A stretch of DNA of 64,000 nt, taken from NCBI GenBank assembly GCA_036277115.1, contig DASUNM010000015.1, positions 44,451-108,450 on the forward strand, written 5' to 3'. Made by a program: the position numbers and the translations under genes. Origin of the DNA: Pyrinomonadaceae bacterium (GTDB lineage Bacteria > Acidobacteriota > Blastocatellia > Pyrinomonadales > Pyrinomonadaceae). Position 1 is the stretch's first letter. The number at the start of each line of letters is the position of its first letter. A model generated the notes under the pieces. That model did not search any database. It was not told the DNA's origin and saw nothing but the letters and a program-made list of their open reading frames with translations. Positions 35,141 to 42,661 of this stretch are shown here, piece after piece.

Positions 35141-35272
35141 CTGTCGCCCGCTAAAGCGGGCTCCGAAAATCTTCTTTCAAACTTCCCAGCGCTAAAGCGC
35201 TGGGCTACTGAAAAATCAACGAGTTGCTCTAACTTCGTCCCTCACCCAACCCTCTCCCAAAGGGGAGGGCTA
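35141..35272. repeat. Modular repeat block between cox subunit III and IV genes
   Basis: Order: TGTCGCCCGCTAAAGCGGGC (about 35142-35161), CCCAGCGCTAAAGCGCTGGG (35185-35204), CTAACTTCGTCCCTCACCC plus CTCTCCC...GGGGAGGG (35229-35270). The same three modules in the same order lie at 35943-36075. Confidence 0.85.
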
Positions 35273-35279
35273 ACAGCCG

Positions 35280-35918
35280 CTATGCTTGAATCGAAAGCAA
35301 ATAGATCAGCGGGAAGACGAACATCCAGACCAGATCGACAAAGTGCCAATACAGGCCGCTGATCTCAACGTCTTCGTGACTGGCTTTCTTAACCCGCGCC
35401 GCCACCACCAGCAGATAAATGCATCCGGTAAAGACGTGGAACATGTGCATGCCGGTGATGCCGAAAAACGTAGCGCCGAACAGAGGCGACGCGCCCGGCC
35501 ACTTCTCAGCCCATTCGTGCGGGAGCGCAAACGGCGTCAGACCTTCATCAATCAGGTGCTTCCACTCGATCGCGTGCAGGACGATAAACGTCGCGCCGAG
35601 GACAGCCGTGGCGATGATCCATTTGCGCGCGGCCGACAGCTGTCGTTTGGCCGACGCCGACACCGCGAACACCATCGTCAAGCTGGACGATAGCAGCACC
35701 AGGGTCATGATTGATGAAAAGACTATGCTCGGATAAAACTTGAACGGCGTCGGCCAGACGTTCGAAGCGCGCAGGTATGCGTAACCCATCAACAAGGCCG
35801 AAAAAGTTAGCGAGTCGGACATGATGAAGAGCCACATGCCGAGCTTGCGATGGCCGACGCGATAAGGGTGAACTCCGCCGCCCCAATCGTTTGTCAGAGC
35901 TTCTGCTTCAGTTGCCAC
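35280..35918 (-). CDS. Cytochrome c oxidase subunit III, copy 2
   Basis: 212 residues from a GTG with GGAGG upstream. Seven-helix shape reduced to five-six helices. Motifs HRKLGMWLFIMSDSLTFSAL near the N-terminus, the ligand-like HAIEWKHLIDEG and the end GLYWHFVDLVWMFVFPLIYL, which are hallmark subunit III segments. One of two subunit III genes, adjacent to copy 1 and separated from it by a repeat block. It probably packs against subunit I and supports proton uptake. Confidence 0.9.
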   Translation of the reverse strand: MATEAEALTNDWGGGVHPYRVGHRKLGMWLFIMSDSLTFSALLMGYAYLRASNVWPTPFKFYPSIVFSSIMTLVLLSSSLTMVFAVSASAKRQLSAARKWIIATAVLGATFIVLHAIEWKHLIDEGLTPFALPHEWAEKWPGASPLFGATFFGITGMHMFHVFTGCIYLLVVAARVKKASHEDVEISGLYWHFVDLVWMFVFPLIYLLSIQA

Positions 35919-35942
35919 GAGTTACCTCCGAAGTGGGTGTCG

Positions 35943-36075
35943 TTGCCCGCTAAAGCGGGCGAATCAAAACAGGAAATTCACTTTCCCAGCGCTGAAGCGC
36001 TGGACTACGGAAACTTAGAGGGACTTGTCGCGCGCTAACTTCGTCCCTCACCCCTACCCTCTCCCAGAGGGAGAT
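35943..36075. repeat. Modular repeat block between the two subunit III genes
   Basis: GCCCGCTAAAGCGGGC (35945-35960), CCAGCGCTGAAGCGCTGG (35987-36003), then CTAACTTCGTCCCTCACCCC and CCCTCTCCCAGAGGGAG (36037-36075). Same three modules and order as 35141-35272. Confidence 0.85.
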
Positions 36076-36081
36076 GGCGAC

Positions 36082-36759
36082 TCACTTCCAAAAGAACAAA
36101 AGCAAGAACAAGCAAATCCAAAGTCCGTCGAGAAAATGCCAATAGGTCGTCGCTGCATCAACTACGCCCACACGCTTGAGTTCACCTTCAACCGAGTCGC
36201 GTTTCTTTCGCGTGCGCAGCAACAGATAAGCCAGGGCGCACAGACCACCAAGCACGTGAATAGCGTGCGCGCCGGTGAACAAATAGAAGAACGCGCTGTG
36301 CGGATTGCTGGCCACGAAGACACCTTGTCGAGCCAGTTGCCGCCAGGCAAAGAATTGTGACGCCACGAAAACGACGCCCAGCGCGGCCGTAATGGTGAGC
36401 CACATCCCGTACTGCGCTTCGCCTTTTCGTTTCAAAGACCGTCGCGAGATTTCGATCGTGACGCTGCTGATCAAAATCGCCGAGGTGCTTAGCCAGAGCA
36501 TCTTCGGCATCGCGATGCGCACCCAATCGTCTGCCGAAGCCGAGCGCACAATGTAAGCGCTGGCGAGCCCGGTAAACAGCATCACGATGCTGGCAATCGC
36601 CACCCAAATCCCGACGCGATAACGCGCCGGCGAAAACCGAAAGTCGGTGCCATCGTGGCCGCCGCCGTTCTTGCGAAAGCCATTGCCGCCCTTCGACTTC
36701 GGTCCGCCGCCGACGCCAACATCGACAACCGGACTAGTGTTTGTGACCGTTGCCGCCAT
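36082..36759 (-). CDS. Cytochrome c oxidase subunit III, copy 1
   Basis: 225 residues from the ATG at 36759, which follows GGGAGAAAGAAG and overlaps the end of coxA by 26 nt. Helices from residue about 55 onward (YRVGIWVAIASIVMLFTGLA). Subunit III features GAHAIHVLGGLCALAYLLL, a DCCD-region-like acidic residue and the C-terminal TYWHFLDGLWICLFLLLFFW. It differs clearly from the second subunit III gene downstream, so the two are likely not simple duplicates. Translational coupling with coxA. Confidence 0.9.
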   Translation of the reverse strand: MAATVTNTSPVVDVGVGGGPKSKGGNGFRKNGGGHDGTDFRFSPARYRVGIWVAIASIVMLFTGLASAYIVRSASADDWVRIAMPKMLWLSTSAILISSVTIEISRRSLKRKGEAQYGMWLTITAALGVVFVASQFFAWRQLARQGVFVASNPHSAFFYLFTGAHAIHVLGGLCALAYLLLRTRKKRDSVEGELKRVGVVDAATTYWHFLDGLWICLFLLLFFWK

Positions 36760-38626
36760 TACCGCTTCTTTCTCCCAAACCTGGATGAATCTCGCCGGCA
36801 TCCGGCTCACTCTGCATCACATAATCTTTCGGCGCGTCAGGCACCGAAAACTCGTATGGTCCGCGATACACCGTGGGCGCAATGCCCGCGAAGTTGTCAT
36901 GCGGCGGCGGTGAAGGGATATCCCATTCCAGCGTCGTCGCCTCCCAAGGGTTGTCGCTCGTCACCTTCTTGCCCTTGAACATGCTCCAGAAGAAATTGAA
37001 GTAGAACAAAAGCTGGACCGTCACCGTGATCAGCGCTGCGACCGTAACAAACTTCACCAGCCCGCCCGAGTTATTCAGGAAGGTGTATTCGTCGAACTGC
37101 GAATAGCGCCGTGGCATGCCCAACATGCCCATCGCGTGGAACGGGACGAAGATCGCGTACACCCCGATAAAGGTCACCCAGAAGTGAAACTTGCCCATGC
37201 TTTCGCTCATCATCCGGCCGAACATTTTCGGAAACCAGAAGTAGGTCGCCGCGAACATGCCGAAGATCGACGCGACCCCCATCACGAGGTGGAAGTGCGC
37301 CGTCACGAAATACGTGTCGTGGAAGAAAAAGTCGAGCGACGTCTGGCCCAGCACCAGGCCGGTGATGCCGCCGGCGACGAACAACGACACGAATCCGATC
37401 GCAAACAGCATCGGCGTGGTGAAACGGATCCTCGCGCCCCACAACGTACCGATCCAATTGAACGTCTTAATGGCTGATGGCACGCCAATCGACAATGTCA
37501 GGACTGAGAAGGCCACGGCTGAGTAAGGACTCATGCCGCTTATGAACATGTGATGGCCCCAGACGAAGAAGCCGAGCATGCCGATCGCAAAAATGGCGAA
37601 CACCATCGCGCGATAACCGAAAATTGGTTTACGCGCAAACGTCGAAAGGATGTGCGACGTTGCACCCATGCCCGGCAGAATCGCGATGTAAACCTCGGGA
37701 TGGCCGAAGAACCAGAACAAGTGTTGCCAAAGAAGCGGTGACCCGCCACTGTGCAGCGGGACGGGCGCACCGCTCACGTACAAACCGCCGGGAATGAAAA
37801 AGCTCGTGCCCGCCATACGATCCAACAGCAGCAGAATGCCGCCGCCAAGCAGCACGGGAAACGAGAGCAACGCCAGCACGGCGGTCGTGAACCACGCCCA
37901 ACACGTGAGCGGCATTCGCATCAGGGACATGCCGCGCGTGCGCATGTTGATCAACGTGGTGATGAAGTTCAGGGCCCCAAGCAGCGAACCCACACAGAAG
38001 ATCGCGATGCTGATAATCCAGAGATTGACTCCGGCTCCCTGCCCCGGCCCGGCTGCTTTGCCCAGCGCGCTTAACGGCGCGTAACCTGTCCAGCCTCCTA
38101 TCGGCCCGACAGTACCGCTTCCTGCCGACCAGGACGCGCCCAGTCCGGTAAACCACGCGCCGACGGTCGCGTTACCTTCCGCCAGAATCGCAAGGAGAAT
38201 TACGATGAAGCCGACAAACGTCACCCAGAACGACAGCATGTTCAACGTGGGAAACGCCATGTCGTCGGCGCCGATTTGAATGGGCAAAAAGTAATTGCCG
38301 AAGCCGCCCTGGGGCGCCGTCGTCAAAACGAAGAACACCATTATGGTGCCGTGCATAGTGACCAGGCTGAGGTAAAACTCGGCCGACATGATGCCGCCCG
38401 GCGCGCCCTGCGGAAACAGCGTCTCGAGAATCGAAACGCTGGTTCCCGGCCACGTCAGTTTCACGCGCATCAGCACGGACATCAGCATGCCGACGATTAC
38501 GGCGGCCAACGCAAGCAGGATGTACTGAATCCCGATGACTTTGTGATCGATACTGAAGATGTACTTGCGAATGAAGCCAGTCGGCGCCGGGTGCCTGTGG
38601 ACTTCTGCATGAGCTGCTTCTGCCAT
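36734..38626 (-). CDS. coxA: Cytochrome c oxidase subunit I (aa3 type)
   Basis: 630 residues, twelve helices. Heme and CuB ligands are all visible: first heme-a His in LVTMHGTIMVFF, CuB His plus cross-linked Tyr in FFGHPEVYIAIL, the GHHMF pair, and DTYFVTAHFHLVMG carrying heme a3 and heme a ligands. The GHPEV Glu marks the A1 branch with a D-channel. N-terminal KYIFSIDHKVIGIQYI is typical. Reduces O2 to water in the inner membrane with proton pumping. AGAGGAGAA precedes the ATG. Second structural gene after coxB. Confidence 0.97.
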   Translation of the reverse strand: MAEAAHAEVHRHPAPTGFIRKYIFSIDHKVIGIQYILLALAAVIVGMLMSVLMRVKLTWPGTSVSILETLFPQGAPGGIMSAEFYLSLVTMHGTIMVFFVLTTAPQGGFGNYFLPIQIGADDMAFPTLNMLSFWVTFVGFIVILLAILAEGNATVGAWFTGLGASWSAGSGTVGPIGGWTGYAPLSALGKAAGPGQGAGVNLWIISIAIFCVGSLLGALNFITTLINMRTRGMSLMRMPLTCWAWFTTAVLALLSFPVLLGGGILLLLDRMAGTSFFIPGGLYVSGAPVPLHSGGSPLLWQHLFWFFGHPEVYIAILPGMGATSHILSTFARKPIFGYRAMVFAIFAIGMLGFFVWGHHMFISGMSPYSAVAFSVLTLSIGVPSAIKTFNWIGTLWGARIRFTTPMLFAIGFVSLFVAGGITGLVLGQTSLDFFFHDTYFVTAHFHLVMGVASIFGMFAATYFWFPKMFGRMMSESMGKFHFWVTFIGVYAIFVPFHAMGMLGMPRRYSQFDEYTFLNNSGGLVKFVTVAALITVTVQLLFYFNFFWSMFKGKKVTSDNPWEATTLEWDIPSPPPHDNFAGIAPTVYRGPYEFSVPDAPKDYVMQSEPDAGEIHPGLGERSGNGGNGHKH

Positions 38627-38658
38627 CTCGGTTCTCCTCTACGGGGCCAGCTGAAAAC

Positions 38659-39501
38659 TCAGTACTGTGGAAGCTGATAACTGTTGAGTAACTCGTTCTT
38701 CTTATCCTGGAACTGGGCCGGAGCCATTTGCACCAGCGCGTCAAAGTCCGCCGGCGGCAGGACCAGCATGAACGTCTTCATCTTGAAGTGGTTCATGCCG
38801 CAAAGCTCGGCGCACGCCATTTCGTACTTGCCGACTTTGTTGGCGGTGAAGTGAACGCGAATCGCCATGCCGGGAACCAGATCCTGTTTGAACCTGAGTT
38901 GCGGCACCCAGAAATTGTGCGTCACGTCTTTTGATTTCAGGATGAGTTCGACCGGGCGGTTCGCCGGAATGACCAGCGTCGGGGTTGAGATGTCGTCCTT
39001 GCCCCCCGCATCCGTGTCCACAACGCCGACGGGATTAGTCGCGTCATCGATGTACTGAACGTCCGTGCGACCGAAGGTCTTGTCGCCACCCGCATAGCGA
39101 ATGTTCCAGGCAAACTGCTGCGCCGTGACTTCGATTTGAGTAGCGCCCGCGGGAGCCGGATTCAGGTGCAGCGCCGCCCAAACTCTCTGGCCCATCACGC
39201 CCAGGCTGATGAAAACAATCGCGGTCACGATGGTCCACACGACCTCGAGCCGATTGTTGCCGTGCGAATAGGTTGCGCGCGTCTTGTCGGCTGAGTCGCG
39301 ATACTTCCAAACAACCCAGCCAAGGCCGATCTGCGCGGCCGCGAAGGCGATGCCGCACACGATAATCGTGATCAGGAACTGGCGATCAACGCTCGGCCCG
39401 TGGTCGGTGATGGCCTCAGGAAACCACCAACGCTTATTAAAAAACATCAAGACAGAGGCGATCGTGATCACCCAGATAGCTACTGCCAGAAGACGTCCCA
39501 T
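38659..39501 (-). CDS. coxB: Cytochrome c oxidase subunit II (CuA subunit)
   Basis: 280 residues. Two membrane helices (LLAVAIWVITIASVLMFFN; FLITIIVCGIAFAAAQIGLG) and a periplasmic cupredoxin domain. All CuA ligands are seen: the early His in KDVTHNFWVPQLRFKQDLVP and CAELCGMNHFKM. No heme-c domain is fused at the C-terminus, so this is an aa3, not caa3, enzyme and needs a separate electron donor, which the octaheme protein or cupredoxin upstream could provide. Start ATG with GGAGAG. The 33 nt to coxA suggest coupling. Confidence 0.96.
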   Translation of the reverse strand: MGRLLAVAIWVITIASVLMFFNKRWWFPEAITDHGPSVDRQFLITIIVCGIAFAAAQIGLGWVVWKYRDSADKTRATYSHGNNRLEVVWTIVTAIVFISLGVMGQRVWAALHLNPAPAGATQIEVTAQQFAWNIRYAGGDKTFGRTDVQYIDDATNPVGVVDTDAGGKDDISTPTLVIPANRPVELILKSKDVTHNFWVPQLRFKQDLVPGMAIRVHFTANKVGKYEMACAELCGMNHFKMKTFMLVLPPADFDALVQMAPAQFQDKKNELLNSYQLPQY

Positions 39502-39516
39502 CAGCTAGCTCTCCTT

Positions 39517-39592
39517 CGTAAATCGTCAATCGTGAATCGTAAATAGAAGCTGTGTCACGCGATCGAACTATTTACTATTTACGATTTACTAT
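39517..39592. repeat. GTAAATCGT/GTGAATCGT inverted pair between ctaB and coxB
   Basis: CGTAAATCGTCAATCGTGAA and TCGTAAATAG, then after a 20-nt centre the inverted words ATTTACTATTTACGATTTAC. The far end (GTGAATAG on the minus strand) provides the TGA stop of ctaB at 39593. Family also at 15772-15843. Confidence 0.82.
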
Positions 39593-40510
39593 TCACCGGT
39601 TTAACACCATCACGCCAAATAACAGCGGCAGATAAAAAACTGAAGCCATCAAAAGTTGCCGCGCGTGCTGATTTGATTTCGAAAACGCGGCCCGAATGCC
39701 GCTCGCCAGAAACAGCAGGCCAAGCAACAGAGCGGCCACAAAATAGATCTTTCCGGAAACGCCCAGCACCGTAGGCAACAGACTCACCGGCACTAACATG
39801 ACCGTGTAAGCAATGATTTGCTGGCCAGTGACGCGGCCGTCGGGCTCGACAACCGGCAGCATGCAGATGCCGGCCCGCCCGTAATCTTCACGATACATCC
39901 ACGCGATCGCGAGGAAGTGCGGAAACTGCCAAAGGAAAAGAATCGCGAACAGCACCAGCGCGGTGGTGTCGAGCTCTCCACGCGCGGCGGTCCAACCAAG
40001 CACCGGCGGCATCGCACCCGGAAACGCGCCAACGAAAGTTGAAAATGTCGTGCGGGTCTTTAGCGGCGTGTAAGCGAACAGATACCCCGCCACGACCGTC
40101 AAGCCAAGAATCGAGGTGAGCGAATTTGTGAACACCGCCAGATAGAGTTCCGCGACAATCGTGAGCGTGAGACCGAGCCAAAGCGCCTCGTACGGCTGCA
40201 CTCGTCCGGTTGGTAGCGGCCGATCAGCGGTGCGGCGCATCAGCAGATCGAGATCGCGCTCCATGAACTGATTCAGGGTGCCGAGTCCGGACGCCAGCAA
40301 CCCGATGCCAATCATCGCGTGCGTCAGCACCAAATAATTTGTGTTGCCTTGCGAGCCGAGTGCAAATCCGGCCGCGGCGGTGAGCATGATGAGCGATGTG
40401 ATGCGCGGCTTTGTTAGCTCAACGTACGCAGAGAGTTTGGCGCGCAGTCCCGATTTGGTGATGGGCGCCGCAGGCGAAACTGGATGGACTTCGATTGCAG
40501 TAGTTTTCAT
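39593..40510 (-). CDS. ctaB: Protoheme IX farnesyltransferase (heme O synthase)
   Basis: 305 residues, eight to nine helices of the UbiA family. The prenyl-diphosphate-binding motif NQFMERDLDLLMRRTADRPL (NxxxDxxxD) and the second Asp-rich loop YREDYGRAGICMLPVVEPDG are present, with YTPLKTRT between, typical for CtaB/COX10. It farnesylates heme b to heme o, substrate of CtaA. Lies between ctaA and coxB. Its stop codon is supplied by an adjacent repeat. Confidence 0.95.
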   Translation of the reverse strand: MKTTAIEVHPVSPAAPITKSGLRAKLSAYVELTKPRITSLIMLTAAAGFALGSQGNTNYLVLTHAMIGIGLLASGLGTLNQFMERDLDLLMRRTADRPLPTGRVQPYEALWLGLTLTIVAELYLAVFTNSLTSILGLTVVAGYLFAYTPLKTRTTFSTFVGAFPGAMPPVLGWTAARGELDTTALVLFAILFLWQFPHFLAIAWMYREDYGRAGICMLPVVEPDGRVTGQQIIAYTVMLVPVSLLPTVLGVSGKIYFVAALLLGLLFLASGIRAAFSKSNQHARQLLMASVFYLPLLFGVMVLNR

Positions 40511-40535
40511 GAAAGCTCGATTGTTCGGAATCCCT

Positions 40536-40639
40536 CAGTGTCTCTGTGGGATCTTTGTGTCTCTGTGGTGTCTGTACTCGCCGATTAGCTCACCACAGAG
40601 ACACGGAGAATTCACTGAGACACAGAGTCGGAACGCGTC
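40536..40639. repeat. CACAGAGACAC repeat pair between ctaA and ctaB
   Basis: CAGTGTCTCTGTGGGATCTT and GTGTCTCTGTGGTGTC on one side, CACCACAGAGACACGGAG and TCACTGAGACACAGAGTC on the other, forming an inverted pair around about 30 nt. Other members at 47333-47428 and 55047-55150. Confidence 0.85.
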
Positions 40640-41560
40640 TTACGCAGTAGCCAGAACCCCAACATCTCTCGCCTGCTCAGCCCGCAAGACCCGGAACACC
40701 CGCAACGTCAGGACGATGGTCGTCGCGAATACCAGAGCGCCGCAGGCGACGTGCGAAACCGTTACGGTAATCATCGGATTCAGGGGCTGCGGATCGTAAG
40801 GCGACGCGGCGCGCGTCAAATACGCAGCTACCCCCAACATTAACTGCACAAACAGCAGCCCCACAGCGATTGCCGCCGGCCGCGTCAGAAACTTCTCTTC
40901 GCGATGCCGCAGGAGCACTGTCATTACCGTAACGCTTAGTGAAAGCGTAACGATGATCGCTCCCGTGATGTGCGCAATAAGCAGACTGGTCGGCAACCAC
41001 TGGTCCCAACTAGCCGAATGCCGCAGCGTTGCGCCCAGCACCAGTTGCGCCAGAATCAAAATGAGCGACGCGACACACAACGAGCGCAGCGAAATGCCGC
41101 CGCTTGGTTCGTGCACCCTCGCCGGCGCATCGATCCAGCTTCGCGATGTGAACACCGCTAAACTTACCGTGGTGAGAAAGAACAATTGAGCCAATGTCCC
41201 GTGAGCGGACGAAACGGCGAGCGGCAGATTCATCTTGACGGTTAGTCCGCCAAGCAGTCCCTGCACAATCACCAAGCCGAGAGCCGCCCACCCCAGACGC
41301 TTGACCCATGAACGCCGCTCGCGCACCTGCAGATAGATCGCGAGAATGATTGTCAGGAAGCCGACGCTCGCGGCAATCATCCGATGGCCGTGTTCCCAAT
41401 ACAGATTACCAACCATCTTGGGAAAGAATTGCCCGTTCGACAGCGGCCAGTCTGAGGTCGCTAGCCCGGCATCACGGCTGGTGACATTCGCGCCCGCGAT
41501 GATGAGAAAGAACGTGGCTCCCGCCAAAAACAGCGCGAACCGATGAACCCCTTTGGACAT
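40640..41560 (-). CDS. ctaA: Heme A synthase
   Basis: 306 residues from the ATG at 41560. The 15-codon longer frame is repeat-derived (LITHYDLLIT) and rejected. Eight helices. The CtaA/COX15 ligands are visible: EHGHRMIAASVGFLTIILAI (EHxHR variant EHGHR) near the N-terminus, SSAHGTLAQLFFL, and in the second half LLIAHITGAIIVTLSLS and TVSHVACGALVF. Oxidises heme o to heme a. Together with ctaB it supplies the cofactor of the oxidase immediately downstream. Confidence 0.94.
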   Translation of the reverse strand: MSKGVHRFALFLAGATFFLIIAGANVTSRDAGLATSDWPLSNGQFFPKMVGNLYWEHGHRMIAASVGFLTIILAIYLQVRERRSWVKRLGWAALGLVIVQGLLGGLTVKMNLPLAVSSAHGTLAQLFFLTTVSLAVFTSRSWIDAPARVHEPSGGISLRSLCVASLILILAQLVLGATLRHSASWDQWLPTSLLIAHITGAIIVTLSLSVTVMTVLLRHREEKFLTRPAAIAVGLLFVQLMLGVAAYLTRAASPYDPQPLNPMITVTVSHVACGALVFATTIVLTLRVFRVLRAEQARDVGVLATA

Positions 41561-41565
41561 GGTGA

Positions 41566-41612
41566 TTAATAAATCGTAATGGGTGATAAGAACGCGTCTT
41601 ATCACCCATCAC
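41566..41612. repeat. GGGTGATAAG inverted pair upstream of ctaA
   Basis: GGGTGATAAGAACGCGTCTTATCACCC is a near-perfect palindrome (about 41580-41607), flanked by short GTGATTAATAAATCG and ATCACTG words. It sits directly between the cupredoxin gene and ctaA and reads through into a spurious N-terminal extension of ctaA. Confidence 0.8.
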
Positions 41613-41618
41613 TGTTCT

Positions 41619-42497
41619 CTAGTGCCGCATGAACGGAACTTCGAGAGCCGGCAGCATCGGCAATGAACTCGGCTGTCCACGCAGATGCGCGCTGGCGCCA
41701 AAGCTGAAGTCAGCCGCTCCCTTACCGCTTGCGGGAACCGTGACCTGCATCGTCTTTTCCGTGCCCGCGCCCGGGCCTTCATGCCAGGCTACGACTGTAT
41801 ATGTTCCCGGCGGCACGCCCTTGATCGTAAAGCTGCCGTCTTCAGCACTCACCGCAAAGAATGGGTGCTTCAGAACGCCGACGTAGGCCTTCATCCACGG
41901 GTGCTGGTTGCACTTTACCGGGACCATGGCTTCAGCCGTGTTCAACTTATGAGTGAGCGGTCCCGCGCCATTGGCCTGCGACTGGTTCCAGTCGGGGTTC
42001 AACTTCGGGGTGAAGTGAACGTTGTGCGTCGTCGGGTCGCTGTTGGTGATGGTAATCGACTGCCTGGCGACGACACCCATGACGTGCGGCTTATAGCTGC
42101 ATCCATTCTGATCGAGGGTGGCTGCACCAGACGGCGCCGCATAAGAGTAATCACCGACCTTCTTGCCGTCCGCGAGTGTTCCTTCTTTGATATAGACGAA
42201 CGTGTTGGCGAGCTTGCCGTCCTTGACGGCCCACTCTTCGGATAGCAAATTCGACGCTTTCGCGGAGCACTGCGGATCCGCCGACGTGTCGATCTTCTTC
42301 GCTTCGGGCGCAGCGCCGGCATAAGCCACCGTGCCTGAGATAGTGCCTTCGGTACCCGTTGATTTGTATTCGGTGCCGGTAGTGCTACCCGTATCATCGC
42401 CGCCGCCCTCGGGCGCCTTACTGCATGATGAGCCGAGCGACAACACCGCCAGCGCGGCCATCAACCCAAGCCACAAACGTGCGCGTTTAGTGAACAT
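41619..42497 (-). CDS. Cupredoxin-like lipoprotein
   Basis: 292 residues from the ATG at 42497, with GGAGGA upstream. Lipoprotein signal (LWLGLMAALAVLSLGSSCSK), Gly/Thr linker, then a plastocyanin-like beta domain (about 50-220). It has the type-1 copper pattern: His in TNSDPTTHNVHFTPK and Cys-x2-His-x2-Met in VKCNQHPWM. The C-terminal part is a carboxypeptidase-regulatory-like beta sandwich (DGSFTIKGVPPGTYTVVAWH). Predicted membrane-anchored periplasmic copper electron carrier. Position between the octaheme cytochrome and ctaA suggests it links the bc-type module and the oxidase (inference). Confidence 0.78.
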   Translation of the reverse strand: MFTKRARLWLGLMAALAVLSLGSSCSKAPEGGGDDTGSTTGTEYKSTGTEGTISGTVAYAGAAPEAKKIDTSADPQCSAKASNLLSEEWAVKDGKLANTFVYIKEGTLADGKKVGDYSYAAPSGAATLDQNGCSYKPHVMGVVARQSITITNSDPTTHNVHFTPKLNPDWNQSQANGAGPLTHKLNTAEAMVPVKCNQHPWMKAYVGVLKHPFFAVSAEDGSFTIKGVPPGTYTVVAWHEGPGAGTEKTMQVTVPASGKGAADFSFGASAHLRGQPSSLPMLPALEVPFMRH

Positions 42498-42565
42498 AAT
42501 TTTTAAGTCCTCCAAAAAATTTGAAACTGTCTGTAAATTTGCGTAAAGCATACCGTAAAGAAGTT

Positions 42566-42661
42566 TTCAGAACCACCTGCGGTAGCGGGTGGTTGAACAT
42601 TCCTGACAAGAGGAATCTCATGCAAAGATCAACCTCCCGCTACCGCAGGCGGCTCTGACTC
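42566..42661. repeat. ACCACCTGCGGTAGCGGGTGGTT repeat and inverted partner
   Basis: Direct copy at 42566-42598 and partial inverted copy CTCCCGCTACCGCAGGCGGC (42632-42651). The inverted copy overlaps the 3' end of the octaheme cytochrome gene and supplies its TAG. Confidence 0.8.
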
